64,000 nt of DNA from Oscillospiraceae bacterium. GTDB taxonomy: Bacteria > Bacillota > Clostridia > Oscillospirales > Oscillospiraceae. A program made the translations under genes and the position numbers. The notes beneath the pieces were generated by a model that saw nothing but the letters and a program-made list of their open reading frames with translations, made no database searches and was not told the DNA's origin. Numbering within the stretch: position 1 is the first letter of the stretch; each line of letters begins with the position of its first letter. Positions 23,805 to 30,349 of this stretch are shown piece after piece. Location: the NCBI GenBank assembly GCA_021769865.1, contig JAETSB010000001.1, forward strand, positions 1 to 64,000, given 5' to 3'.

Positions 23805-24869
23805 ATGAAACCCTTGAAAACACTGGCCCTGATTCTGGCTCTAGCCCTGACCCTGACCGCCTGCGGCGTGATCCGCAGCGACGACGGCCCTACAGAGGTG
23901 GTGGGAGGCGCCCGGCCTGCCGAACCCCAGGAGACCGCCCCGCCGGAGGAGACGGCCCCCCAGCCCGCCGGGGAGGACCCCATGCAAACGGAATCCATTC
24001 GGGTGGGGGCCTTGAAGGGCCCCACCGCCATGGGCCTGGTCCGCATGATGTCGGATGACGGCGTCAACCAGTATACGCTGGCGGGCTCCGCCGACGAGCT
24101 GACGCCCAAGCTCATCAAGGGGGAGCTGGACGTCGCCTGCGTCCCCGCCAACCTGGCGGCGGTGCTGTATAACAAGACCGAAGGCCGGATCGTCACCCTG
24201 GCGGTCAACACCCTGGGGGTCCTCTACATTGTGGAGAACGGCGGGGAGACCGTCCAGTCCATGGCGGACCTGAAGGGCAGGACCCTGGTCGCCGCCGGAA
24301 AGGGCTCCACGCCGGAGTTCGGTCTCCGCTACCTGCTGGAGCAAAGCGGCTTGGACCCGGACAAGGACGTGACCGTCGACTGGAAATCCGAGCACGCCGA
24401 GTGTGTGGCCGCCCTGGCGGCAGGGACGGCGGACCTGGCCCTGCTGCCCCAGCCCTTTGTCACCGTGGCCCAGGGGAAGCTGGGGGACGGCCTCCGGGTG
24501 GCCCTGGACCTGACGGCGGAGTGGGACGCCCTGGACAACGGCTCCGCCATGATTACCGGCGTGGCGGTAGCCCGGCGGGACTTCGTGGAACAGAACCCGG
24601 AGCTGACCGGGCGTTTCCTGGAGGAGTACGCCGCTTCCGTGGACTGGGTGAACGAGAGCCCCGCCGAAGCGGCGGAGCTCATCGCGGCCAACGGCATTAT
24701 CGAGAGCCCCGCCGTGGCGGAAAAGGCCCTGCCTTACTGCAACATCGTCTGCCTCACCGGACAGGAGATGTTTGAGAAGCTCTCCGGCTACCTCCAGGTC
24801 CTGGCAGAGGCGGCCCCGGAGTCCGTGGGCGGGGCGCTGCCCGGAGACGACTTTTACTACGGTGTCTAA
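23805..24869 (+). CDS. ABC transporter substrate-binding lipoprotein, NMT1/SsuA type
   Basis: This 354-residue lipoprotein has a signal and lipobox (LALALTLTAC, Cys at about 18), an acidic/Pro linker, then a two-lobed periplasmic-binding-like domain. It reads SIRVGALKGPTAMGLVRMMS, GELDVACVPANLAAVLYNKT, LKGRTLVAAGKGSTPEFGLR and ADLALLPQPFVTVAQG, the pattern of NMT1/ThiY/SsuA proteins that bind sulfonates, taurine, nitrate or thiamine precursors. Permease and ATPase genes follow with overlaps, so it is a complete importer. No TPP riboswitch was seen, so the ligand stays open. The dispersed hairpin element lies just upstream. Confidence 0.85.
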   Translation: MKPLKTLALILALALTLTACGVIRSDDGPTEVVGGARPAEPQETAPPEETAPQPAGEDPMQTESIRVGALKGPTAMGLVRMMSDDGVNQYTLAGSADELTPKLIKGELDVACVPANLAAVLYNKTEGRIVTLAVNTLGVLYIVENGGETVQSMADLKGRTLVAAGKGSTPEFGLRYLLEQSGLDPDKDVTVDWKSEHAECVAALAAGTADLALLPQPFVTVAQGKLGDGLRVALDLTAEWDALDNGSAMITGVAVARRDFVEQNPELTGRFLEEYAASVDWVNESPAEAAELIAANGIIESPAVAEKALPYCNIVCLTGQEMFEKLSGYLQVLAEAAPESVGGALPGDDFYYGV

Positions 24870-25614
24870 GCTGAAGCCCTGGGCCGTCGCCGTCTGGCTG
24901 CTGGCCTGGCAGGGGGGGAGCATGGCCCTGGCGGCGGCACACCCCGGTGGGGGGCTGCTGCTGGCCTCGCCGGTCCAGGCGGCGCTGCGGCTTTTGGAGC
25001 TGCTGCCCAGCGCCGCCTTCTGGCGGGCGGTGGGGAACTCGTCCCTCCGCATCTTTGGGGGCTTTCTGCTCTCCTGTGCCCTGGCGGCGCTGCTGGCGGC
25101 CCTGGCGGCGGGGCGGCCCTGGTTCCGGGACCTGCTGGCCCCGCCGGTGGCGGTGGTGAAGGCGGTGCCCGTGGCCTCCTTCATCATCCTGGCCCTGGTG
25201 TGGCTGGATTCCAGGTCGCTGTCCCTGTTCATCTCCGGGCTGATGGTGTTTCCTCCCGTATACCTCAACGTGCTGGAGGGCCTCCGCCGGACGGACGGGA
25301 AGCTCCTGGAGCTGGCCCGGGTCTACCGGATTCCCCTGGGGCGGCGGATCTGGGGGATCTATGTGCCCCAGGTCCTGCCCTATTTCCGCTCCGCGGCCTC
25401 CCTGGCCCTGGGCCTTTGCTGGAAGGCGGGGGCGGCGGCGGAAGTCATCGGCCTCCCGGCGGGGACCATCGGTGAGCGCCTCTACACGGCAAAGGTCTAT
25501 CTCCAAACGCCGGACCTCTTTGCCTGGACCGCCGTGATCCTGATGCTGTCGGCGGGTTTCGAGCGGCTGTTTTTAGGGGTGGTGGACCTGCTTGCGGGAA
25601 AGGCGGGACGGTGA
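24862..25614 (+). CDS. ABC transporter permease (SsuC/ThiX-like)
   Basis: This 250-residue integral membrane protein starts at GTG 24862, eight bases inside the end of the binding-protein gene. It is a BPD_transp_1-type permease with about six hydrophobic segments (AVAVWLLAWQGGSMALAAA, FLLSCALAALLAALAA, VAVVKAVPVASFIILALVWL). The cytoplasmic EAA-like loop that docks the ATPase reads LELARVYRIPLGRRIWGIYV. VVKAVPVASFIILALVW and the late WKAGAAAEVIGLP block match the nitrate/sulfonate/taurine permease family. Its stop overlaps the ATPase start (TGATG). Confidence 0.88.
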   Translation: MSKLKPWAVAVWLLAWQGGSMALAAAHPGGGLLLASPVQAALRLLELLPSAAFWRAVGNSSLRIFGGFLLSCALAALLAALAAGRPWFRDLLAPPVAVVKAVPVASFIILALVWLDSRSLSLFISGLMVFPPVYLNVLEGLRRTDGKLLELARVYRIPLGRRIWGIYVPQVLPYFRSAASLALGLCWKAGAAAEVIGLPAGTIGERLYTAKVYLQTPDLFAWTAVILMLSAGFERLFLGVVDLLAGKAGR

Positions 25615-26177
25615 TGGAAATTCGCGTGGAAGGACTCTGCAAGTCCTACGGCGGCAAGGCCGTGCTGACGAATCTGACCGCCGTGTTCCGGCCGGGGATC
25701 ACCTGCGTCGCCGCCCCCTCTGGGACGGGAAAGACCACGCTCCTCCGCCTCCTGCTGGGGTTGGAGCGTCCCGACAGGGGGAGCATCCGCGGCGCGGACT
25801 GCCGCTGGGCCGCCGTGTTCCAGGAGGACCGGCTGCTGGAGGACCTGCCCGCCGCCGGGAATCTCCGCTTTGCCCTGGGGGAGGTCCCCGGGGAGGCCGA
25901 GGCCCTGCTGGCCCGCCTGGGGCTGGACCTCTCGGACCCCAAGCCCGTCCGGGTCTGGTCCGGGGGCATGAAGCGGCGGCTGGCCCTGGCCAGGGCGCTG
26001 CTGGCCCCTTCAGAGGCCCTGGCGCTGGACGAGCCCTTCACCGGCCTGGACGGGGAGAACCGGGCCCGGTGCCTGGAGCTCATCCGGGAGAGCGGGAAGG
26101 GGAAGCCTGTGCTGCTGGCCACCCACGACCTGACCGGCCTGGAGGACGCGCCGGTGGTGCACCTGGGGGGCGGATAA
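25614..26177 (+). CDS. ABC transporter ATP-binding protein, compact
   Basis: This 187-residue ATPase is short for the sulfonate/taurine family (usually 230-260). It has Walker A APSGTGKTTL (about 37-46), a Q-loop AAVFQEDRLLEDLPAAGNL, a signature VWSGGMKRRLALARALL instead of LSGGQ.., Walker B ALALDEPFTGLDG and an H-loop LLATHDLTGLED. All catalytic elements are present; the reductions are in the helical subdomain and the C-terminus. It is translated in overlap with the permease gene and is followed by a strong terminator. Confidence 0.9.
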   Translation: MEIRVEGLCKSYGGKAVLTNLTAVFRPGITCVAAPSGTGKTTLLRLLLGLERPDRGSIRGADCRWAAVFQEDRLLEDLPAAGNLRFALGEVPGEAEALLARLGLDLSDPKPVRVWSGGMKRRLALARALLAPSEALALDEPFTGLDGENRARCLELIRESGKGKPVLLATHDLTGLEDAPVVHLGGG

Positions 26178-26213
26178 GAAAAAACTCCGCTGAGGCGGAG
26201 TTTTTTCTTGTTT
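26178..26213 (+). terminator. terminator of the ABC transporter operon
   Basis: GAAAAAACTCCGC (26178-26190) and GCGGAGTTTTTTC (26195-26207) form a perfect stem with a TGAG loop, and a T-rich tail follows. The flanking A and T runs make it usable in either direction. Confidence 0.9.
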
Positions 26214-26295
26214 TTGTTGGAAATGCCCTTGAAAACCGGGGAACTTTGCCGTACAATAAACGCTGTATAGACTGCCGTTTTCAGGAGGGACCGCC

Positions 26296-26850
26296 ATGCG
26301 CGTCATCACAGGGTCCGCCGGGGGCCGCCGCCTGCTGGAACTGGAGGGGCTGGAGACCCGCCCCACCACAGACCGGGTGAAGGAAGGCGTGTTCAGCGCC
26401 CTGCAGTTCGATATCGAGGGCCGCCGGGTGCTGGACCTCTTCGCGGGCACCGGGCAGATGGGCATCGAGTGCCTGAGCCGGGGGGCCGCCTCCGCCGTCT
26501 TCGTGGACCGGCGGAAGGACGCGTTCGAGCTGGTGAAGAAGAATTTGGCTCTGACGGGCCTCCAGGACCGGGCCCGAGTGGTCAACGGGGATTCCCTGGC
26601 GTTCCTGGCCGGGACGGGGGAGACCTTCGACCTGGTGTTTCTGGACCCGCCCTACGCCTCCGGCCTGCTGGAGCGGGCGCTGGAGGGGCTGACCTCTCCT
26701 GGATTTGACATTCTGGCTCCTTATGGTATAATCGTAGCGGAACACCCGGCGGACCGCCGCCTGGCCGTCCCGGCGGGGTGCCGCCTGCGAAAGACCTATC
26801 GCTACGGCAAGATCGCCGTCACCCTCTTTTGCCGGGAGGGAAACGAATAG
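26296..26850 (+). CDS. rsmD: 16S rRNA (guanine966-N2)-methyltransferase RsmD
   Basis: This 184-residue Rossmann-fold methyltransferase modifies G966 of 16S rRNA using SAM. Seen: the family opening MRVITGSAGGRRL with RPTTDRVKEGVFSAL, the SAM-binding loop VLDLFAGTGQMGIECLSRGA, and the catalytic FLDPPY box (about 113-118). The length matches RsmD. The ATG follows GGAGGGACC. It pairs with coaD 16 bp downstream, the conserved rsmD-coaD arrangement of many bacteria. Confidence 0.94.
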   Translation: MRVITGSAGGRRLLELEGLETRPTTDRVKEGVFSALQFDIEGRRVLDLFAGTGQMGIECLSRGAASAVFVDRRKDAFELVKKNLALTGLQDRARVVNGDSLAFLAGTGETFDLVFLDPPYASGLLERALEGLTSPGFDILAPYGIIVAEHPADRRLAVPAGCRLRKTYRYGKIAVTLFCREGNE

Positions 26851-26866
26851 AACGAGGAAACCGCTC

Positions 26867-27373
26867 ATGAGAACAGCCATCTGCTCCGGCAGCTTCGACC
26901 CCATCACCCTGGGCCACTTGGACGTGATCCGCCGGGCCGCCGGATGCTTTGATCAGATCTGGGTCTGCGTCAGCCCAAACGCGGAGAAGCGGAACCAGAT
27001 GTTTACCCCGGAGCGGAAGCTCCAGATGGTCCGGGCCGCCATCCGGGACCTGCCCAACGTAGAGGCGGAGCTCTGGCCCGGCCTGCTGGCGGACTTTGCC
27101 AAAAATCACGGGGCCTGCGCCATTGTCCGGGGGGTCCGCAGCGTGACGGACTTCGACGGGGAGTACCAAATGGCCCAGATCAATCGGGAGATCTGCCCGG
27201 GGCTGGAGACGATGCTCCTGCCCGCCAGCGCCCCGTATCAGCACTTCAGTTCCTCCATGGCCCGGGAGATGATCCGCTACCGCCAGCCGCTGGGGCGGTA
27301 TCTGCCCGCGCCCGTCATCCCGCTGGTGGAGGAACTGACAGAGAAAGAGGGAGGATCATACCATGGCCAATGA
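26867..27373 (+). CDS. coaD: phosphopantetheine adenylyltransferase
   Basis: This 168-residue enzyme of coenzyme A synthesis joins AMP from ATP to 4'-phosphopantetheine. It is a nucleotidyltransferase fold with the T/HxGH motif in GSFDPITLGHLDVI, the substrate loop YQMAQINRE and the late FSSSMAREMI block corresponding to ISSTxVRE. Its length is standard (about 160). It follows rsmD and overlaps the next gene by 11 bases, so the three are cotranscribed. Confidence 0.95.
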   Translation: MRTAICSGSFDPITLGHLDVIRRAAGCFDQIWVCVSPNAEKRNQMFTPERKLQMVRAAIRDLPNVEAELWPGLLADFAKNHGACAIVRGVRSVTDFDGEYQMAQINREICPGLETMLLPASAPYQHFSSSMAREMIRYRQPLGRYLPAPVIPLVEELTEKEGGSYHGQ

Positions 27374-27878
27374 CATCAACCGTCTGATCGACATGATCTA
27401 CGAGCGGATCGAGGACGCCAAGGCTCCCGCCTTGAAGCCCAGCATGAGCATCGTGGACCGGGACGAGCTGCTGGACCTGCTGGACGAGCTCCGGGCCCAG
27501 CTCCCGGCGGAGATCAAGCGTGCCCAGGAGCTGCTGGCCGCCCGGGAGAAATTCGTGGAGGACGCCAAGCGGGACGTGGAGCGCATGATGCGCCAGGCGG
27601 AGCTGGAGGCCAAGACGAAGATCTCCGAGAGCGAGGTCATGTACGCCGCCCGGGAAAAGGCCCGGCAGATCGTCACCCGGGCCGAGGAGCGCTCCCGCCA
27701 GCTCTACCAGGTGGCCAACAGCTACGCCGAGGACGCCCTGGCCCGGACGGAGGAGGCCGTCCAGGCCGCCCTGGACGAGGTGAAGCAGTCCCGGGTCCGC
27801 TTCCGCACCACCTCCGCCGCCAAGATGCAGGAGCAGAGGCAGAAATTGGAAAAACAGAACGAGGAGAACGAGGGCTGA
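27363..27878 (+). CDS. coiled-coil protein encoded after coaD, function unknown
   Basis: This 171-residue, highly charged and almost wholly helical protein starts within the end of coaD. After a short N-terminal part (NDINRLIDMIYERIEDAKAP and SIVDRDELLDLLDELRAQLP), residues 50-165 form a continuous coiled coil (EIKRAQELLAAREKFVEDAK, EKARQIVTRAEERSRQLYQV). Such proteins, sometimes labelled ATP synthase subunit b-like because of the coil, are often next to coaD in clostridia. It has no membrane span. I cannot assign a role; placement ahead of the division cluster may be incidental. Confidence 0.75.
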   Translation: MANDINRLIDMIYERIEDAKAPALKPSMSIVDRDELLDLLDELRAQLPAEIKRAQELLAAREKFVEDAKRDVERMMRQAELEAKTKISESEVMYAAREKARQIVTRAEERSRQLYQVANSYAEDALARTEEAVQAALDEVKQSRVRFRTTSAAKMQEQRQKLEKQNEENEG

Positions 27879-27974
27879 GTACCATATAACTAACAAAATT
27901 TTGTCTAAATTGACGAAACTTTTTGTGAAACAAAACTGTCCATCGCTAAATGTGGGGAAAAACTGAAGAAAGTC

Positions 27975-28018
27975 CGCCCGCGGCCGCAAGATGTTGCGCC
28001 CGCGGGCGATTTTTTTTG
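27975..28018 (+). terminator. strong terminator upstream of the division cluster
   Basis: CGCCCGCGG and CCGCGGGCG form the outer stem, CGCAA/TTGCG the inner stem, with one C-C mismatch between and a GATG loop. A run of eight T follows. It separates the coaD unit from mraZ. Confidence 0.92.
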
Positions 28019-28127
28019 CGTGGAAATCGGGATGAAAAAAGTAGAACGCCCGTTTTATTTTCCAGAAAACGGGCGAAAAACCGAGGATACGCGAGAAAAG
28101 GGCCGGTTTTCTGTCGGAAAAAAAACC

Positions 28128-28156
28128 TTGCTTTTCGGTTTCCATTTTCGTATACT
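28128..28156 (+). promoter_or_regulatory. main promoter of the division/cell wall cluster
   Basis: TTGCTT (28128-28133), a 17-bp spacer and TATACT (28151-28156) form a good vegetative promoter about 95 bp ahead of mraZ. The AT-rich stretch 28019-28127 precedes it. Confidence 0.65.
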
Positions 28157-28168
28157 AGGAAACACAGG

Positions 28169-28183
28169 TGGGGAAAAGTGGGA
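28169..28183 (+). promoter_or_regulatory. MraZ operator (TGGGN-N5-TGGGN)
   Basis: TGGGG (28169-28173) and TGGGA (28179-28183) are separated by exactly five bases, the spacing known for MraZ-binding repeats. They sit just past the -10 box, where a bound repressor would block transcription. A third weaker TGGAG lies near 28200, out of register. Confidence 0.6.
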
Positions 28184-28249
28184 ATGAAAGACAGCTAAGT
28201 GGAGGCTTACCCCATTTTGTCCCATAAAGAGGGGAAAGGGGGCGGCTCC

Positions 28250-28693
28250 ATGGCGAGGCTGCTGGGCAAATCGAATAACAGTATCGACGCCAAGGGCCGC
28301 CTTGTGATCCCTTCCGCCATGCGGGAGGCGCTGGGCGACACCTTTTTCATCACCATCGGCGCCGAGCACTGCCTGACCATCTATCCCCAGGCCAAGTGGG
28401 AGCAGATGTCCGACGAGATGGACGAGCTGCCCTACACGGAGGCCCGGGCTCTGAGCCTCCTCTACGCCAACGCTGTCCAGTGCGAGCCGGACGGCCAGGG
28501 ACGGGTGCTGATCCCCGCCACCCTGCGCAAGTACGCGGGACTGCAGAAGGCCTGCACCATCGTGGGCCTGAACACCTTTGCCGAGATCTGGGACGAGGAA
28601 ACCTGGGCGGAGCGGGAACGGAAGATGCTGGACGAGGAGGACATGGCCGCGGCCATGGACGCCCTGGCCCGAGCCCGCCGGAACCGGGGGTGA
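28250..28693 (+). CDS. mraZ: MraZ, transcriptional regulator of the division cluster
   Basis: This 147-residue protein has two AbrB-like MraZ repeats: [16 protein letters not shown] (about 13-28) and [16 protein letters not shown] (about 83-98), each with the DxxGR signature. In E. coli MraZ binds TGGGN repeats at its own promoter as a ring-shaped oligomer and represses the cluster; matching repeats lie upstream here. ATG 28250 follows GGGGGCGG. It is the first gene of the cluster, six bases ahead of rsmH. Confidence 0.95.
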   Translation: MARLLGKSNNSIDAKGRLVIPSAMREALGDTFFITIGAEHCLTIYPQAKWEQMSDEMDELPYTEARALSLLYANAVQCEPDGQGRVLIPATLRKYAGLQKACTIVGLNTFAEIWDEETWAERERKMLDEEDMAAAMDALARARRNRG

Positions 28694-28699
28694 GCCCCG

Positions 28700-29635
28700 G
28701 TGGAATACACACACAAGCCCGTCTTGCTGGACGCGTGCATCGAGGCGCTATGCATCCGCTCGGATGGAACCTATGTAGACGGCACCCTGGGCCGGGCGGG
28801 ACACTCCCGGGAGATTGCGAAGCGGCTGACCACCGGGAGGCTCATCTGCATCGACCGGGATTCCGCCGCCATCGAGGCGGCCCGGGAGCGGCTGGCCCCC
28901 TGGATGGAGCGGGTAAAGCTGGTTCACAGCAATTTCTCGGAACTGGGAAGCGTCCTGGCGGACGAGGGGGACGTGGATGGAATGCTCTTCGATTTGGGCG
29001 TTTCCTCCCCCCAGCTGGACGACCCGGAACGGGGCTTTTCCTATATGCACGACGCTCCGCTGGACATGCGGATGGACCGTACCTCCCCCCTGACGGCGCG
29101 GGAGGTGGTCAACGCTTGGAGTTTCGAGGAGCTTCGGCGCGTTTTATTTGACTTTGGGGAGGAACGGTATGCCCCCGCCATTGCCCGGGCCATTGTGAGG
29201 CGGCGGGAGCAGCGGCCCATTGAGACCACCTTGGAGCTGGTGGACGTCATCAAATCCGCCATGCCCCCGGCGGCGCTGCGGGAGAAGCAGCACCCCGCCA
29301 AGCGGAGCTTCCAGGCGGTCCGCATCGCCGTCAACGGCGAGCTGGACGCCCTGCCCCCCATGCTGCGGGCGGCGGCGGACAAGCTCCGCCCCGGCGGGCG
29401 GCTGGCGGTCATCACTTTCCACTCGCTGGAGGACCGGATTGTGAAACGGACCCTGCGGGAGTTGGCCCAGGGCTGCACCTGCCCGCCGAATTTTCCGGTG
29501 TGCGTGTGCGGGAAGAAGCCGCTGCTGCGGTTGGACAAGCCTGTGACGCCCACGGCGGCGGAGGTGGCGGAGAACCCCCGGGCCAGGAGCGCCCGGCTTC
29601 GCACGGCGGAGAAACTGGACACGTTCGATATCTGA
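28700..29635 (+). CDS. rsmH: 16S rRNA (cytosine1402-N4)-methyltransferase RsmH
   Basis: This 311-residue SAM-dependent methyltransferase acts on C1402 of the ribosomal P site. It begins at GTG 28700 with EYTHKPVLLDACIEAL and the SAM loop YVDGTLGRAGHSREIA (the usual TxGxGGHS is altered to TLGRAGHS). Later come MLFDLGVSSPQLDDPERGFS, the helical insertion and GGRLAVITFHSLEDRIVK near residue 232, all RsmH hallmarks. The C-terminal PTAAEVAENPRARSARLR is also conserved. It is in the standard place after mraZ. Confidence 0.95.
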   Translation: MEYTHKPVLLDACIEALCIRSDGTYVDGTLGRAGHSREIAKRLTTGRLICIDRDSAAIEAARERLAPWMERVKLVHSNFSELGSVLADEGDVDGMLFDLGVSSPQLDDPERGFSYMHDAPLDMRMDRTSPLTAREVVNAWSFEELRRVLFDFGEERYAPAIARAIVRRREQRPIETTLELVDVIKSAMPPAALREKQHPAKRSFQAVRIAVNGELDALPPMLRAAADKLRPGGRLAVITFHSLEDRIVKRTLRELAQGCTCPPNFPVCVCGKKPLLRLDKPVTPTAAEVAENPRARSARLRTAEKLDTFDI

Positions 29636-29675
29636 ATCTGGATTACTTTCAAAATGGCTGAAGGGGGGCGGCTCC

Positions 29676-30230
29676 ATGGCGGCGGCGGCGCGGGACTTGC
29701 GGAATCGCGGGCGGCATACGGTCAACGGCAGTCTGGCGTATGATTTGGACTACGCGGTTCGGGAACGGGAACTGCGCCACGCGGGGGAGGCGCCCCGGGC
29801 GCAGGAAAAGACCAAGGCAAGGGTCTATGAGGCGCCCCGGGTCCTGATCCGGGCCCGGCAGGTCGTGTCCCCGCTGGCGCTGCTGAGCGTGGCGGCCATC
29901 ATGGGACTGGCCCTGCTGGTGCTGATGAGCTACGTGCAGCTGACCCGGCTGTCCGCGGAGACCGTGGAGCTGCGCAGCCAGCTGACGGAACTGGAGACGG
30001 AAAACGTGAGCCTCACCGCCCAATACCAGCAAATGTTCGACATGGCCTCCGTGAAAGAGGCGGCGGAGGCCGCCGGCATGACCAAGCCCAGCGGCACCCA
30101 GATGAGCCGCCTGGACCTGTCGGCGGGGGATTCCGCCGTAGCCTACCGGCAGAAGGAGCCAGGGCTCCTCACCCGCATTCTCTCGTCCCTCCACGGCGGG
30201 GTCTACGCGGTGGTGGAATATTTTGACTGA
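29676..30230 (+). CDS. ftsL: FtsL-like division protein
   Basis: This 184-residue protein has a cytoplasmic N-terminal part (1-62), one membrane helix (VSPLALLSVAAIMGLALLVL, about 63-83) and an extracellular leucine-zipper-like coil (LSAETVELRSQLTELETENV, about 90-110), then a tail of about 60 residues. Position between rsmH and the PBP gene and the helix-plus-coil layout identify it as FtsL, which forms the FtsQ-FtsL-FtsB division complex and activates FtsW/PBP. Sequence alone would not prove this. The translation start shares an 18-base sequence with that of mraZ. Confidence 0.82.
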   Translation: MAAAARDLRNRGRHTVNGSLAYDLDYAVRERELRHAGEAPRAQEKTKARVYEAPRVLIRARQVVSPLALLSVAAIMGLALLVLMSYVQLTRLSAETVELRSQLTELETENVSLTAQYQQMFDMASVKEAAEAAGMTKPSGTQMSRLDLSAGDSAVAYRQKEPGLLTRILSSLHGGVYAVVEYFD

Positions 30231-30278
30231 CCGGCGCACTATAATGAGCTGACAAAACCTTCGGCCTTGGCAGCGTTC

Positions 30279-30322
30279 GGAGGGGAGCGGGAGCCTTCCC
30301 GCTCCCTCCCTTCATAATTTTG
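30279..30322 (+). other. GC-rich hairpin between ftsL and the PBP gene
   Basis: GGGAGCGGGA (30283-30292) pairs with TCCCGCTCCC (30297-30306) around GCCT, extended by outer GG/CC pairs (30279-30280 and 30308-30309). The tail CTTCATAATTTT is only partly T-rich. It may be a weak terminator or attenuator lowering PBP expression relative to ftsL. Confidence 0.5.
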
Positions 30323-30349
30323 GAATTCCCCGATTTAGGAGGCAGCAGC

